From Mediterraneibacter glycyrrhizinilyticus (GTDB lineage Bacteria; Bacillota; Clostridia; Lachnospirales; Lachnospiraceae), in assembly GCF_016902345.1 (NCBI RefSeq), contig NZ_JACJLR010000001.1, positions 186,001 through 250,000 on the forward strand: 64,000 nt of DNA, read 5' to 3'. A model generated the notes under the pieces. The model worked only from the letters and a program-made list of their open reading frames with translations. It did no database searches and was not told the DNA's origin. Both the position numbers and the translations under genes were made by a program. Shown here one piece after another: positions 35,477 to 44,237 of the stretch; within the stretch, counting starts at the first letter, position 1; every line of letters starts with the position of its first letter.

Positions 35477-35688
35477 AGACATTTACTTCCAAAGAAATGA
35501 ATCTGATGTGCCTGTACAATTCCGGCACCCGTCTGGAGTTGGTCGAAAATCTGACGGATATGCGGGGCTATCTGCAGGCCGATGAAACAGAGCTGCTGAC
35601 ACTGACCGACTGTGTGCTGGAAAAGCTGCGACAGATGAACGATCAGGAGTTTTCGGCACTGGATTTGTACCCCGATTTTATGGACTGA
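35473..35688 (+). CDS. Transposon-transfer assisting protein (TTRAP family)
   Basis: The 71-residue protein (FTSKEMNLMCLYNSGTRLEL, ETELLTLTDCVLEKLRQM) fits the TTRAP family of small proteins in Tn916/Tn1549-type elements. The exact role is unknown; the family name reflects its association with transfer genes. Overlaps the preceding gene by 4 bp and is followed by a terminator. Confidence 0.8.
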   Translation: MKTFTSKEMNLMCLYNSGTRLELVENLTDMRGYLQADETELLTLTDCVLEKLRQMNDQEFSALDLYPDFMD

Positions 35689-35703
35689 CAAGAAGTTAAA
35701 TAC

Positions 35704-35737
35704 TGCCGGGATGGAAAACACTGTCCCGGCTCTTTTC
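35704..35737 (+). terminator. Terminator after the TTRAP gene
   Basis: GCCGGGA pairs with TCCCGGC around a 12-nt loop, followed by TCTTTTCT. It precedes the RBS GGAAGGAGG of the giant gene. Confidence 0.65.
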
Positions 35738-35759
35738 TGCTGTAGGGAAGGAGGTCAAT

Positions 35760-38700
35760 ATGTGGAGTAAAGCAGATTTTTATTCGGCGGTTGCAAAAGA
35801 AACTCTGGAAGGACTGACAGCCAGCTGGCAGGAATGGGCAAAGTTCCTTACCACGGCTTCCCGGCTGTATAAGTATCCGTTCATGGATCAGATGATGATT
35901 TACGCACAAAGGCCGGATGCCACCGCCTGCGCAGAATACGATTTATGGAATGACAAGATGAACCGCTACGTCCGGCGCGGGTCAAAAGGGATTGCCCTTT
36001 TAGATGAGCGTGGTGACAAACTGCGTCTGCGCTATGTATTTGATGTGGCAGATACGGGAACAAGGGAAAATTCGCGAACGCCTTGGCTGTGGACAATGGA
36101 GGATCAGCATATCGTTCCCATTATGGCTATGCTGGAACGAAACTACGGCGTTGGTGGAGCTGACCTGGGCGAACAGATTGCGGCGGCCGCCCGAACTCTG
36201 GCAGACGAGTATTGGGCAGATAACCAGAAGGACTTCTTCTACATCGTTGACGATTCCTTCTTAGAAGGGTACGATAATTACAACATCGGAATCCAGTTTA
36301 AGACAGCAGCCACCGCCAGCATCACTTATACGGTACTCAGCCGGTGCGGTTTGAATCCAGCGGAATATATGGGGCATGAGGACTTCATGCCGATCTTCGA
36401 CTTCAATACCATTCCGGCGGTGATGGCACTGGGTTCCGCTGTGAGCCAATGCAGCAGGCAGATTCTCCTGCAGATCGGAGACACCATTCGGACTGCGGAG
36501 CGGGAAGCCATTGAGGAAAGGAGAAAATGGGATGAAGAACACCTTAACCTACACGAGGAACGGGGATTACCTGATTCCGAACCTGAAACTGGACGAGCAG
36601 CCGGAGAAGCCCCTGGGCAAATATGGACGGATGCGCCGGGCATATCTGAAGGAGAACCGCCCGCTTCTGTACAATCAGTTCCTGCTGAACGGGACGCTGT
36701 ATCCGCACCTGTTGGAGATCGAGGAGACGGCAAACCAGAGGTTGGAGCTGATAATGAACCAGCTTCTGGAGAAAGACCCGGCTCCGGACAAGAAGCAGAG
36801 CGCGATGGCGTGGGTACAGCACATGAACGCACTGAAAGCCCAGGCCGAGGAAGTGATTTTGACGGAGCTTATCAACAGCTAAGTTTTACTTTTCCAGAAG
36901 AAGCCCCCACCGCCAAACAGTCCACGAAAGGATCGAGCGAACCATCGCCCGGTCCTTTTTCTGTGCCTGAAAATCAGGATAACAAAAAGGACGCAGAAAA
37001 CGCCGCCTCCGAAGAAACAGCGGAACAACAGGAAGTTCCTGACCTGAGCCAGTACCCGATTACCCGCCGTGGTGATGATATTACCATCGGAACCGGCAAT
37101 GCCACTCATGTGATAGACATCACGGTGTCGGAAGAAGAATATAAAGCAATCAAACAGGCCATCCCGGAAGAACCGGCATACAATCCTGCTTCGCCGCCGT
37201 ATCACATGGGAGATACCGTTTACCTGGATAATCAGGAATATCGGATTACTGAACTGCGGGAAAATACAGTGCAGCTCCTTCCCAATGGGGTAGCTTACCC
37301 TGTATTCCGTGCAGAAAGCCGGGAACGGTTCGAGGGACTGCTTCGGCAGGACAGCCGCAACGGCGCTGTAACGGAGTATCTTGCCCCCAATCCGTCAAAT
37401 GTCGATCAGGATTTGCTGGAAGTGCTGGCTACTGGACTGCTCTCTGCGCAGGATAAAGAGTATATTTCTGGCTGGCTGCGGGATGGGGAAGGCAATACCC
37501 GGATTGCACAGCGGCTTTCAGAACTGTTTGCAAACCGGGCGGAAACGATGGAACTGGCTACCGGGGACACGGCAGATTTCCGCACCTACACCACCGGTAT
37601 CGAAGTGGAGATTCTGGACAGTGAAGAACGCAGGCTGGCGGCGCTGGGCGGCAGCTGGGGCGACATGGCTCCCATTTTTCGCGGACTGTATATCCATGAG
37701 CAGGAAGGCTTTTATCAGAACCCGGAAGGTTACCGGCAAAAGCAGACGGTACTTGAGGGACAGCCGTCCTACCAGGTAGGCGATTCTGTCTTCCTGCCTG
37801 CGCCTGATCAGCCTATCAGCGGCACTCTTGGTTACGTTGGCGACACCACTGTGCGGATTGATACCGGCCCATATTCCTGGAGTAACAAGGTTATGGGGCG
37901 CAGTCAGTTTGAAGAACTTCTCCGTCAGGATGAGCGAAACGCCAGCCTGTTTGTGCAGGAAGAAAAAGAATCATCCACACCAGAATTACCGGAACTGACA
38001 ACGGAGCCGGAAACTATTTATCCTGCCGAACAAAACGAACTGCCTTATGATATTGTGGTGGAACGGTTGCGCATAAACGAGGCGGAACGTCCGGAACCAG
38101 AGCCTGTTGCTGTAAACTTCCGCATTACCGATGAACACCTGGGCGAAGGCGGGCCGAAGCAGAAATTCCGCGCCAACATCATGGCAATCCAGCTTCTGAA
38201 AAAATGTGAGGAAGAAAACCGCCCGGCTACGCCGGATGAGCAGAAAATCCTTTCCGGGTATGTCGGCTGGGGCGGCCTTGCAGATGCTTTTGATGAGCGT
38301 AAAGGTAACTGGGCAACGGAATACCTGGAACTGAAAACTGTTCTGACACCGGAGGAATATACAGCGGCCAGGGCTTCTACCTTGAATGCACATTACACCA
38401 GCCCCACGGTGATCCACGCGATTTACGATGCCGTGGAGCAGATGGGCTTCCGTCAGGGCAATATTCTGGAGCCGTCCATGGGCGTAGGAAACTTCTTCGG
38501 TCTTCTGCCGGAGAGTATGCAGCAGAGCCGTCTTTACGGTGTGGAGCTGGACAGCATTTCCGGGCGTATTGCAAAAAAGCTGTATCCCAATGCAGAGATC
38601 ACTGTTGCCGGATTTGAAACCACTGACCGTCGTGATTTTTATGATTTGGCGGTTGGCAATGTCCCCTTTGGCGATTATAAGGTCAATGATAAACCTTACA

Positions 38701-41700
38701 ATAAGCTGGGATTTTCCATTCACAACTATTTCTTTGCCAAAGCGTTGGATCAGGTGCGTCCGGGAGGTGTGGTTGCTTTTGTGACCAGCCGTTATACTAT
38801 GGATGCCAAAAGCCCGGAGGTGCGCAAATACCTGGCACAGCGGGCGGAACTTTTAGGGGCGATCCGTCTGCCGAACAATGCATTCCGTGCCAATGCCGGT
38901 ACGGATGTGGTATCGGATATTCTGTTCCTGCAAAAGCGGGAACACCCCATCGACCTGGATGCGGACTGGATTCACCTTGGACGCAACGAGAACGGGCTGA
39001 CCTTAAACAGCTACTTTGTGGAGCATCCGGAGATGGTGCTGGGACGGCTTTCCACCGAAAGCACTCAGTATGGCAAAGAGGAATGTACGGTGCTGCCCAT
39101 TGACGGCGCCGATTTAAGCGAACAGCTGAAAGACGCGATTTCCCATATCCATGGAGAATACGTGGCTCAGGAGCGGGAAAATCCGGAACTGGAGGATAAT
39201 GCCTCTGTACTGCCTGCAGATCCGACGGTAAAAAACTTTTCCTACACGGTGGTAGACGGCGAAGTGTATTTCAGGGAAAATTCCATTATGTCGCCGGTTG
39301 ACTTAAACGATACCGTAAAAGGCCGGGTCAAAGGCATGGTGGAACTGCGTCAGATCGTCAATGACCTGATTGAGTACCAGCTGGAAGACTATCCACAGGA
39401 AGCTATCGAGGCCAAACAGCAGGAACTAAATACCGCCTACGATGCCTTTACCCAAAAGTATGGGTTGATTAACAGCCGTGGCAACGAGAAGGCATTTTCA
39501 GAGGATTCTTCCTACTATCTGCTCTGCTCGCTGGAGAATATTGATGAAGATGGAAATCTGGAAAGCAAAGCCGATATTTTCACCAAACGCACCATCCGTC
39601 CGGAACGTCATGTGACCCATGTGGATACGCCCAGCGAAGCACTGGCGGTTTCCATCGGAGAACGTGGCAAGGTAGACATTCCGTTTATGGCAGAACTGCT
39701 GGGGAAAGCGGATGATTTCGAGGCCGTCACCGGAGAGTTGACTGGCGTGATTTTCCGTGATCCCATGGCACCGGAAGCGCCGGAACTTGGCTGGCAGACT
39801 GCGGATGAATATCTGTCCGGTAATGTGCGCGATAAGCTGCGGATTGCACGGCTTGCAGCACAAACCGATCCGCAGTACACGGTTAATGTGGCTGCGCTGG
39901 AAAAAGCTCAGCCCAAAGATTTGGAAGCCTCGGAGATTGAGGTGCGCCTGGGCGCTACTTGGATTGATCCAAAGTATATCCAGCAGTTTATGGAGGAAAC
40001 TTTTGAGACACCCTTCTATCTCCGCCGTGCCATTGAAGTGAAGTTTTCTACGATTACGGCAGAATGGCAGATTTCCGGTAAAAGCAGTACCGGGCGGCAT
40101 GATGTGGCAGCCTATGTGACGTATGGCACAGATCGGGCGAACGCCTATAAGATTCTGGAGGATACTCTGAATCTGAAAGACGCCCGGATTTACGATACCA
40201 TTGAAGATGCAGAGGGCAATAAAAAGCGTGTCCTCAACAAAAAGGAAACGACCCTCGCTCAACAGAAACAGCAGGCAATCAAGGACGCTTTCCGGGACTG
40301 GATCTGGCGTGACCCGAAACGCAGAGAAACACTGGTGGCAAAGTATAATGAACTGTTCAACAGCACCCGTCCCCGCGAATATGACGGCAGCCACATTCAT
40401 TTTGTCGGCATGAACCCGGACATTAAGCTGCGGCCTCATCAGCGGAATGCCATCGCTCATGTGCTGTATGGCGGCAATACACTGTTGGCACATGAGGTAG
40501 GAGCCGGGAAAACCTTTGAAATGGCTGCTTCTGCAATGGAAAGCAAACGGCTGGGACTGTGCCAGAAGTCGATGTTTGTGGTTCCCAACCACCTGACTCA
40601 GCAGTGGGCGAATGAATTCCTGCGGCTTTACCCCAGCGCGAAACTTCTGGTGACAACGAAAAAAGATTTTGAAACAGCAAAACGGAAGAAATTCTGTGCT
40701 CGTATTGCTTCTGGGGATTATGATGCGATCATTATCGGTCACAGTCAGTTCGAGAAAATTCCCATCTCTGCGGAGCGGCAGGAACGGCTCTTACAGGAAC
40801 AGATTGATGATGTAACCGAAGCGCTGGACGAGCTGAAGCGAAGCCGGGGCGAGAATTTTACCATCAAGCAGATGGAGAAGACCCGGAAGTCTCTCCAGGC
40901 AAGATTGGATAAACTGCTGAACACAGATCGGAAGGATGATGTGATTACCTTTGAGCAGCTTGGCGTAGACCGGCTGTTTGTGGATGAGAGTCAGGCATAC
41001 AAAAACCTGTTCTTATACACAAAAATGCGAAATGTGGCAGGATTATCCACATCGGAAGCCCAGCGAAGCAGCGATATGTTTATGAAGTGCCGGTATCTGG
41101 ATGAAGTTACCGGCGGGCGCGGCGTAGTATTTGCCAGCGGCACTCCCGTCTCCAACAGTATGACGGAATTGTACACCGTCATGCGCTACCTCCAGTACAA
41201 CACCTTACAGCAAAAGGGACTCACCCACTTTGACTGCTGGGCGTCCACCTTCGGGGAAAGCACTACGGCGATTGAATTGGCTCCGGAAGGAGCCGGATAC
41301 CGGGCAAGAACCAGGTTTGCAAAATTTTTCAATCTGCCGGAACTGATGAACCTTTTTAAAGAAGTCGCGGATATAAAAACCAGTGACCAGCTGAATCTGC
41401 CGGTACCGGAAGCAAAGTTTGAGACGGTTGTGGTGCAGCCCTCGGAGATTCAGAAAGAAATGGTTGCGGCGCTCTCGGAGCGGGCGGCTGCCGTCCACAG
41501 CGGGCAGGTTGATCCGTCCCAGGACAATATGCTCAAAATTACTTCGGATGGCAGGAAAATCGGGCTTGACCAGCGTCTGATGAACCCGCTCCTGCCAGAT
41601 GATCCGAACAGCAAGCTCAATGCCTGTGTGGGAAATGTGTTCCGGATATGGGAGGAAGGAAAGGAAAGCCGTCTGACGCAGCTCCTGTTCTGCGATATGA

Positions 41701-42941
41701 GCACCCCAAAAGATGACGGTACGTTTAATGTCTATGACGACATCAAGGCAAAGCTGATCGCACGGGGCGTTCCTGCAGAAGAAATTGCTTTCATTCATGA
41801 TGCGGACAACGAGGTAAAGAAAAAAGAACTCTTTGCTAAAGTGCGCACGGGTCAGGTGCGGGTGTTGCTCGGCTCCACGCAGAAGATGGGGTCTGGCACC
41901 AACTGCCAGGACTTGCTTGTGGCTGTCCATCACCTGGATGTGGGCTGGCGTCCTTCCGATATGACACAGAGAAATGGGCGTATCATCCGCCAGGGCAACC
42001 GAAACAAAGAGGTTCAGATCTACCAGTATGTGACGGAAGGCACTTTTGACGCTTACCTTTACCAAACGCTGGAGAACAAGCAGAAATTTATTTCGCAGAT
42101 TATGACCAGCAAATCGCCGGTGCGAGCCTGTGACGATGTGGATGAGCAGGCACTCAGCTATGCGGAGATCAAAGCACTGTGCGCCGGTGACAGCCGGATC
42201 AAGGAAAAGATGGACTTGGATATTGATGTGGCGCGTCTGAAAGTGCTGAAATCTGACCATCAGAGCCAGCAGTACCGGCTGGAAGACCGCCTGTTAAAGT
42301 ATTTCCCAGCAGAGATGGAAAAACAGCGCGGCTTTATTCAGGGATTTGAAGCCGATATGCAGACCGTGACAGCACATCCTCTTCCGAAAGAGGGATTTGT
42401 CGGCGCGGAGATTCAGGGACGCACATTCTCTGAAAAGGAATTGGCAGGTGAGGCGATTCTGGCAGCCTGCAAGAGTTATACTGGCATGGAGCCGGTGGCG
42501 CTGGGAACGTACCGTGGTTTTTCCATGGAACTTTCGTACAACAGCCTCAGCCAGGAATACGAGATTGCGCTGAAAGGCTCCATGACCCATACGGTTACGT
42601 TGGGAACAGATGCCAGAGGAAATTTCACTCGTATGGATAATACGCTCGCCGGTTTGGAGGGCCGTAAAGAAAAGGCGCAGGTACAGCTGGAAAACCTGCA
42701 CAATCAGCAGGAAGCGGCGAAGGCAGAGCTTGGCAAGCCCTTCCCCCAGGAAGCGGAACTGGCTGAGAAAAGCGCACGGCTGGCTGAACTGGACGCCGCC
42801 CTCAATATGGACAATCACGGCATAGAGGAGGAAGTAACAGAGCCGGAAGGCCGTTCTTCTGTGTTGGCAGATTTAAAGGCAAAAGCAGCGATAGTCGGTG
42901 AAGCGCCCAAACGGCATACGGAACAAGAAGAGGTGCGATGA
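35760..42941 (+). CDS. Giant ArdC-methylase-helicase fusion protein
   Basis: This 2393-residue protein starts with an ArdC-like domain (FYSAVAKETLEGLTASWQEW, YKYPFMDQMMIYAQRP), passes through a disordered acidic linker (about 255-390), then carries an N6-adenine methylase core (NILEPSMGVGNFFGLLPE near 900 and AVGNVPFGDY near 962, NVPF in place of NPPF) and a full SNF2-type helicase (HEVGAGKTFEMA near 1575, FVDESQAY near 1740, RNGRIIRQGNRNKEVQIYQY near 2070). Similar LtrC-like proteins are conserved in this ICE family and are thought to protect or process DNA during establishment in a new host. The tnpV gene is nested in another frame within the linker. It ends in a 4-bp overlap with mobC. Confidence 0.88.
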   Translation: MWSKADFYSAVAKETLEGLTASWQEWAKFLTTASRLYKYPFMDQMMIYAQRPDATACAEYDLWNDKMNRYVRRGSKGIALLDERGDKLRLRYVFDVADTGTRENSRTPWLWTMEDQHIVPIMAMLERNYGVGGADLGEQIAAAARTLADEYWADNQKDFFYIVDDSFLEGYDNYNIGIQFKTAATASITYTVLSRCGLNPAEYMGHEDFMPIFDFNTIPAVMALGSAVSQCSRQILLQIGDTIRTAEREAIEERRKWDEEHLNLHEERGLPDSEPETGRAAGEAPGQIWTDAPGISEGEPPASVQSVPAERDAVSAPVGDRGDGKPEVGADNEPASGERPGSGQEAERDGVGTAHERTESPGRGSDFDGAYQQLSFTFPEEAPTAKQSTKGSSEPSPGPFSVPENQDNKKDAENAASEETAEQQEVPDLSQYPITRRGDDITIGTGNATHVIDITVSEEEYKAIKQAIPEEPAYNPASPPYHMGDTVYLDNQEYRITELRENTVQLLPNGVAYPVFRAESRERFEGLLRQDSRNGAVTEYLAPNPSNVDQDLLEVLATGLLSAQDKEYISGWLRDGEGNTRIAQRLSELFANRAETMELATGDTADFRTYTTGIEVEILDSEERRLAALGGSWGDMAPIFRGLYIHEQEGFYQNPEGYRQKQTVLEGQPSYQVGDSVFLPAPDQPISGTLGYVGDTTVRIDTGPYSWSNKVMGRSQFEELLRQDERNASLFVQEEKESSTPELPELTTEPETIYPAEQNELPYDIVVERLRINEAERPEPEPVAVNFRITDEHLGEGGPKQKFRANIMAIQLLKKCEEENRPATPDEQKILSGYVGWGGLADAFDERKGNWATEYLELKTVLTPEEYTAARASTLNAHYTSPTVIHAIYDAVEQMGFRQGNILEPSMGVGNFFGLLPESMQQSRLYGVELDSISGRIAKKLYPNAEITVAGFETTDRRDFYDLAVGNVPFGDYKVNDKPYNKLGFSIHNYFFAKALDQVRPGGVVAFVTSRYTMDAKSPEVRKYLAQRAELLGAIRLPNNAFRANAGTDVVSDILFLQKREHPIDLDADWIHLGRNENGLTLNSYFVEHPEMVLGRLSTESTQYGKEECTVLPIDGADLSEQLKDAISHIHGEYVAQERENPELEDNASVLPADPTVKNFSYTVVDGEVYFRENSIMSPVDLNDTVKGRVKGMVELRQIVNDLIEYQLEDYPQEAIEAKQQELNTAYDAFTQKYGLINSRGNEKAFSEDSSYYLLCSLENIDEDGNLESKADIFTKRTIRPERHVTHVDTPSEALAVSIGERGKVDIPFMAELLGKADDFEAVTGELTGVIFRDPMAPEAPELGWQTADEYLSGNVRDKLRIARLAAQTDPQYTVNVAALEKAQPKDLEASEIEVRLGATWIDPKYIQQFMEETFETPFYLRRAIEVKFSTITAEWQISGKSSTGRHDVAAYVTYGTDRANAYKILEDTLNLKDARIYDTIEDAEGNKKRVLNKKETTLAQQKQQAIKDAFRDWIWRDPKRRETLVAKYNELFNSTRPREYDGSHIHFVGMNPDIKLRPHQRNAIAHVLYGGNTLLAHEVGAGKTFEMAASAMESKRLGLCQKSMFVVPNHLTQQWANEFLRLYPSAKLLVTTKKDFETAKRKKFCARIASGDYDAIIIGHSQFEKIPISAERQERLLQEQIDDVTEALDELKRSRGENFTIKQMEKTRKSLQARLDKLLNTDRKDDVITFEQLGVDRLFVDESQAYKNLFLYTKMRNVAGLSTSEAQRSSDMFMKCRYLDEVTGGRGVVFASGTPVSNSMTELYTVMRYLQYNTLQQKGLTHFDCWASTFGESTTAIELAPEGAGYRARTRFAKFFNLPELMNLFKEVADIKTSDQLNLPVPEAKFETVVVQPSEIQKEMVAALSERAAAVHSGQVDPSQDNMLKITSDGRKIGLDQRLMNPLLPDDPNSKLNACVGNVFRIWEEGKESRLTQLLFCDMSTPKDDGTFNVYDDIKAKLIARGVPAEEIAFIHDADNEVKKKELFAKVRTGQVRVLLGSTQKMGSGTNCQDLLVAVHHLDVGWRPSDMTQRNGRIIRQGNRNKEVQIYQYVTEGTFDAYLYQTLENKQKFISQIMTSKSPVRACDDVDEQALSYAEIKALCAGDSRIKEKMDLDIDVARLKVLKSDHQSQQYRLEDRLLKYFPAEMEKQRGFIQGFEADMQTVTAHPLPKEGFVGAEIQGRTFSEKELAGEAILAACKSYTGMEPVALGTYRGFSMELSYNSLSQEYEIALKGSMTHTVTLGTDARGNFTRMDNTLAGLEGRKEKAQVQLENLHNQQEAAKAELGKPFPQEAELAEKSARLAELDAALNMDNHGIEEEVTEPEGRSSVLADLKAKAAIVGEAPKRHTEQEEVR
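36532..36882 (+). CDS. tnpV: TnpV, encoded in another frame inside the giant gene
   Basis: In the +1 frame relative to the giant protein lies a 116-residue ORF with RBS AAAGGAG (36517-36523) and ATG 36532. The product matches transposon-encoded TnpV: NTLTYTRNGDYLIPNL, GKYGRMRRAYLKENRP, YNQFLLNGTLYPHLLEIE and MAWVQHMNALKAQAEE. The frame-0 sequence at the same place is a low-complexity linker (GRAAGEAPGQIW and similar), so the conserved reading is TnpV and the linker is the by-product. TnpV function is unknown. Confidence 0.85.
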   Translation: MKNTLTYTRNGDYLIPNLKLDEQPEKPLGKYGRMRRAYLKENRPLLYNQFLLNGTLYPHLLEIEETANQRLELIMNQLLEKDPAPDKKQSAMAWVQHMNALKAQAEEVILTELINS

Positions 42942-43273
42942 TGGAAAAACTGAATGATACGATTATCCTGCGGGTTTCAAAAGCAGACCGTGAGCGTATC
43001 CGGGAAAAAATGGACGAGCTGGGTGTAATGAATATGAGTGCCTACATCCGTAAAATGGCACTGGATGGCTACTGTGTGAAGCTAGATTTACAAGACTTGA
43101 AAGAGCTGATCCGGCTGCTGCGCATCTGCAGTAATAATCTGAATCAGTATGCAAAGAAAGCGAATGAAACCGGGAGTATTTACCTGGCTGACATTCAGGA
43201 TTTACAGGTGCGGCTGGATGATTTGTGGCAGGCAGCAAAAGTGCTGCTGGTACGACTGGCCAGCATTTCGTGA
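42938..43273 (+). CDS. mobC: MobC-type relaxosome protein
   Basis: The 111-residue protein has the MobC pattern: ILRVSKADRERIREKMDELG, MSAYIRKMALDGYCV (ribbon-helix-helix) and LIRLLRICSNNLNQYAKKANETG. It binds near oriT and helps the relaxase nick. It overlaps the giant gene by 4 bp. The relaxase lies about 1 kb downstream, separated by two small genes. Confidence 0.9.
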   Translation: MMEKLNDTIILRVSKADRERIREKMDELGVMNMSAYIRKMALDGYCVKLDLQDLKELIRLLRICSNNLNQYAKKANETGSIYLADIQDLQVRLDDLWQAAKVLLVRLASIS

Positions 43274-43284
43274 ATCAGCCATAT

Positions 43285-43402
43285 CAGGTGTTTCGCAGAA
43301 AGAAACGCCTGAAACATAATTGCAGAATACCACTTGTGATTTGGATAGACTTATTTGCCTATTTTCTGTATACTTCTTTTATAAGATAACAACAAATCTG
43401 AA
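43285..43402 (+). other. Intergenic inverted repeat, possible oriT region
   Basis: CAGGTGTTTC (43285-43294) and GAAACGCCTG (43302-43311) form a 10-bp inverted repeat with one wobble, right after mobC and before a unique stretch with GAATACCACTTGTGA. Inverted repeats next to mobC often mark oriT. There is no T run, so a terminator is less likely. The nic site cannot be located from the sequence. Confidence 0.35.
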
Positions 43403-43417
43403 TTGGATGTGTACTCT

Positions 43418-43729
43418 ATGAAATATGTTTTGTTAAGTGCAGATGGTGAGATAAGTGTGTTTTCTGTTCCGGATAAAGTGGCAAATAATCTACAAAAATA
43501 TTGTTTGGAATTTTGCTGTAATTGGCTATATCAAAGCCCTGAAGCAGCAAAGTTTCGTGTCCAAATGGGCGATACAGTCGGTGTATGCTATGACGAAAAA
43601 GATTTTATAGATTATCTCAATCAATACATTTGTGATGAGCAGTCAACGTTGATTGCAACTCTTACGGATGTATACGGTGAAGAGAATTTGCCTAAGGAAT
43701 ATATTGGATTGCCTTATTTCAATTTCTAG
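43418..43729 (+). CDS. Unknown small protein
   Basis: From ATG 43418 the product has 103 residues (MKYVLLSADGEISVFSVPDKV, then acidic YDEKDFIDYLNQYICDE). No family recognised. Base composition is more AT-rich than the surrounding transfer genes, and it has its own spacers on both sides with a weak RBS, so it is probably a recently acquired cargo gene. A longer start at TTG 43403 is possible. Confidence 0.6.
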   Translation: MKYVLLSADGEISVFSVPDKVANNLQKYCLEFCCNWLYQSPEAAKFRVQMGDTVGVCYDEKDFIDYLNQYICDEQSTLIATLTDVYGEENLPKEYIGLPYFNF

Positions 43730-43853
43730 CTAATAATTTCCTGTTTGGTGATGAGATAAACAATTATCACTTTTACAGCATAGATCACCTTTATATCCTT
43801 GCCTGAGTAAATGCAAACCGATATAATATTAAGTAGAAAGAAAGGCGGTGAGC
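43730..43853. other. AT-rich gap
   Basis: 124 bp without a gene. The only visible signal is the RBS AAAGGCGG for the next gene, with ATAATATTAAG further upstream as a possible -10. Confidence 0.4.
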
Positions 43854-44153
43854 ATGGTGATGAAATTCATAAAACTCCCCTTTAAGCTACTGGCACTGCC
43901 CATCATTCTGATTTTGATGGCAGCGGCTCTTTTGATAAAACTTGTAACCAACCTGTCAGCTTATGTAATGGGGCCTCTGATGCTGTTTATACTCGGATGC
44001 GGGATTTATTCGGCTGTACAGCAGATGTGGACTTCGGTGGCAATTCTGGTCGTTCTGGAAATTCTATGTGTAGCCGCCATGTTCTTTGCCGTAGTGATCG
44101 AGACAGCCCTGAACGGGATGAAGGATTCTCTGGTGGGCTTTGTACATTCATAA
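43854..44153 (+). CDS. CD1845-like small membrane protein
   Basis: Starting at ATG 43854 (AAAGGCGG 5-8 nt upstream), the product has 99 residues and is mostly hydrophobic, with two or three membrane segments (LPFKLLALPIILILMAAALL, MGPLMLFILGCGIYSA, VAILVVLEILCVAAMFFAVV). Proteins like this lie between MobC and the relaxase in Tn1549-type elements (CD1845 family). Function unknown. Confidence 0.72.
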   Translation: MVMKFIKLPFKLLALPIILILMAAALLIKLVTNLSAYVMGPLMLFILGCGIYSAVQQMWTSVAILVVLEILCVAAMFFAVVIETALNGMKDSLVGFVHS

Positions 44154-44167
44154 AATAAAATGTTTCG

Positions 44168-44215
44168 GGCAGGCTGCTCCGCAAGAAATGAGCGGAACGG
44201 TCTGCCTTCTTTTTA
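44168..44215 (+). terminator. Terminator before the relaxase gene
   Basis: GGCAGGCTGCTCCGC pairs with GCGGAACGGTCTGCC (15 positions, one mismatch, two wobbles), then TTCTTTTT. Confidence 0.8.
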
Positions 44216-44237
44216 GTTATGGGGAGGACGGTGAGCT

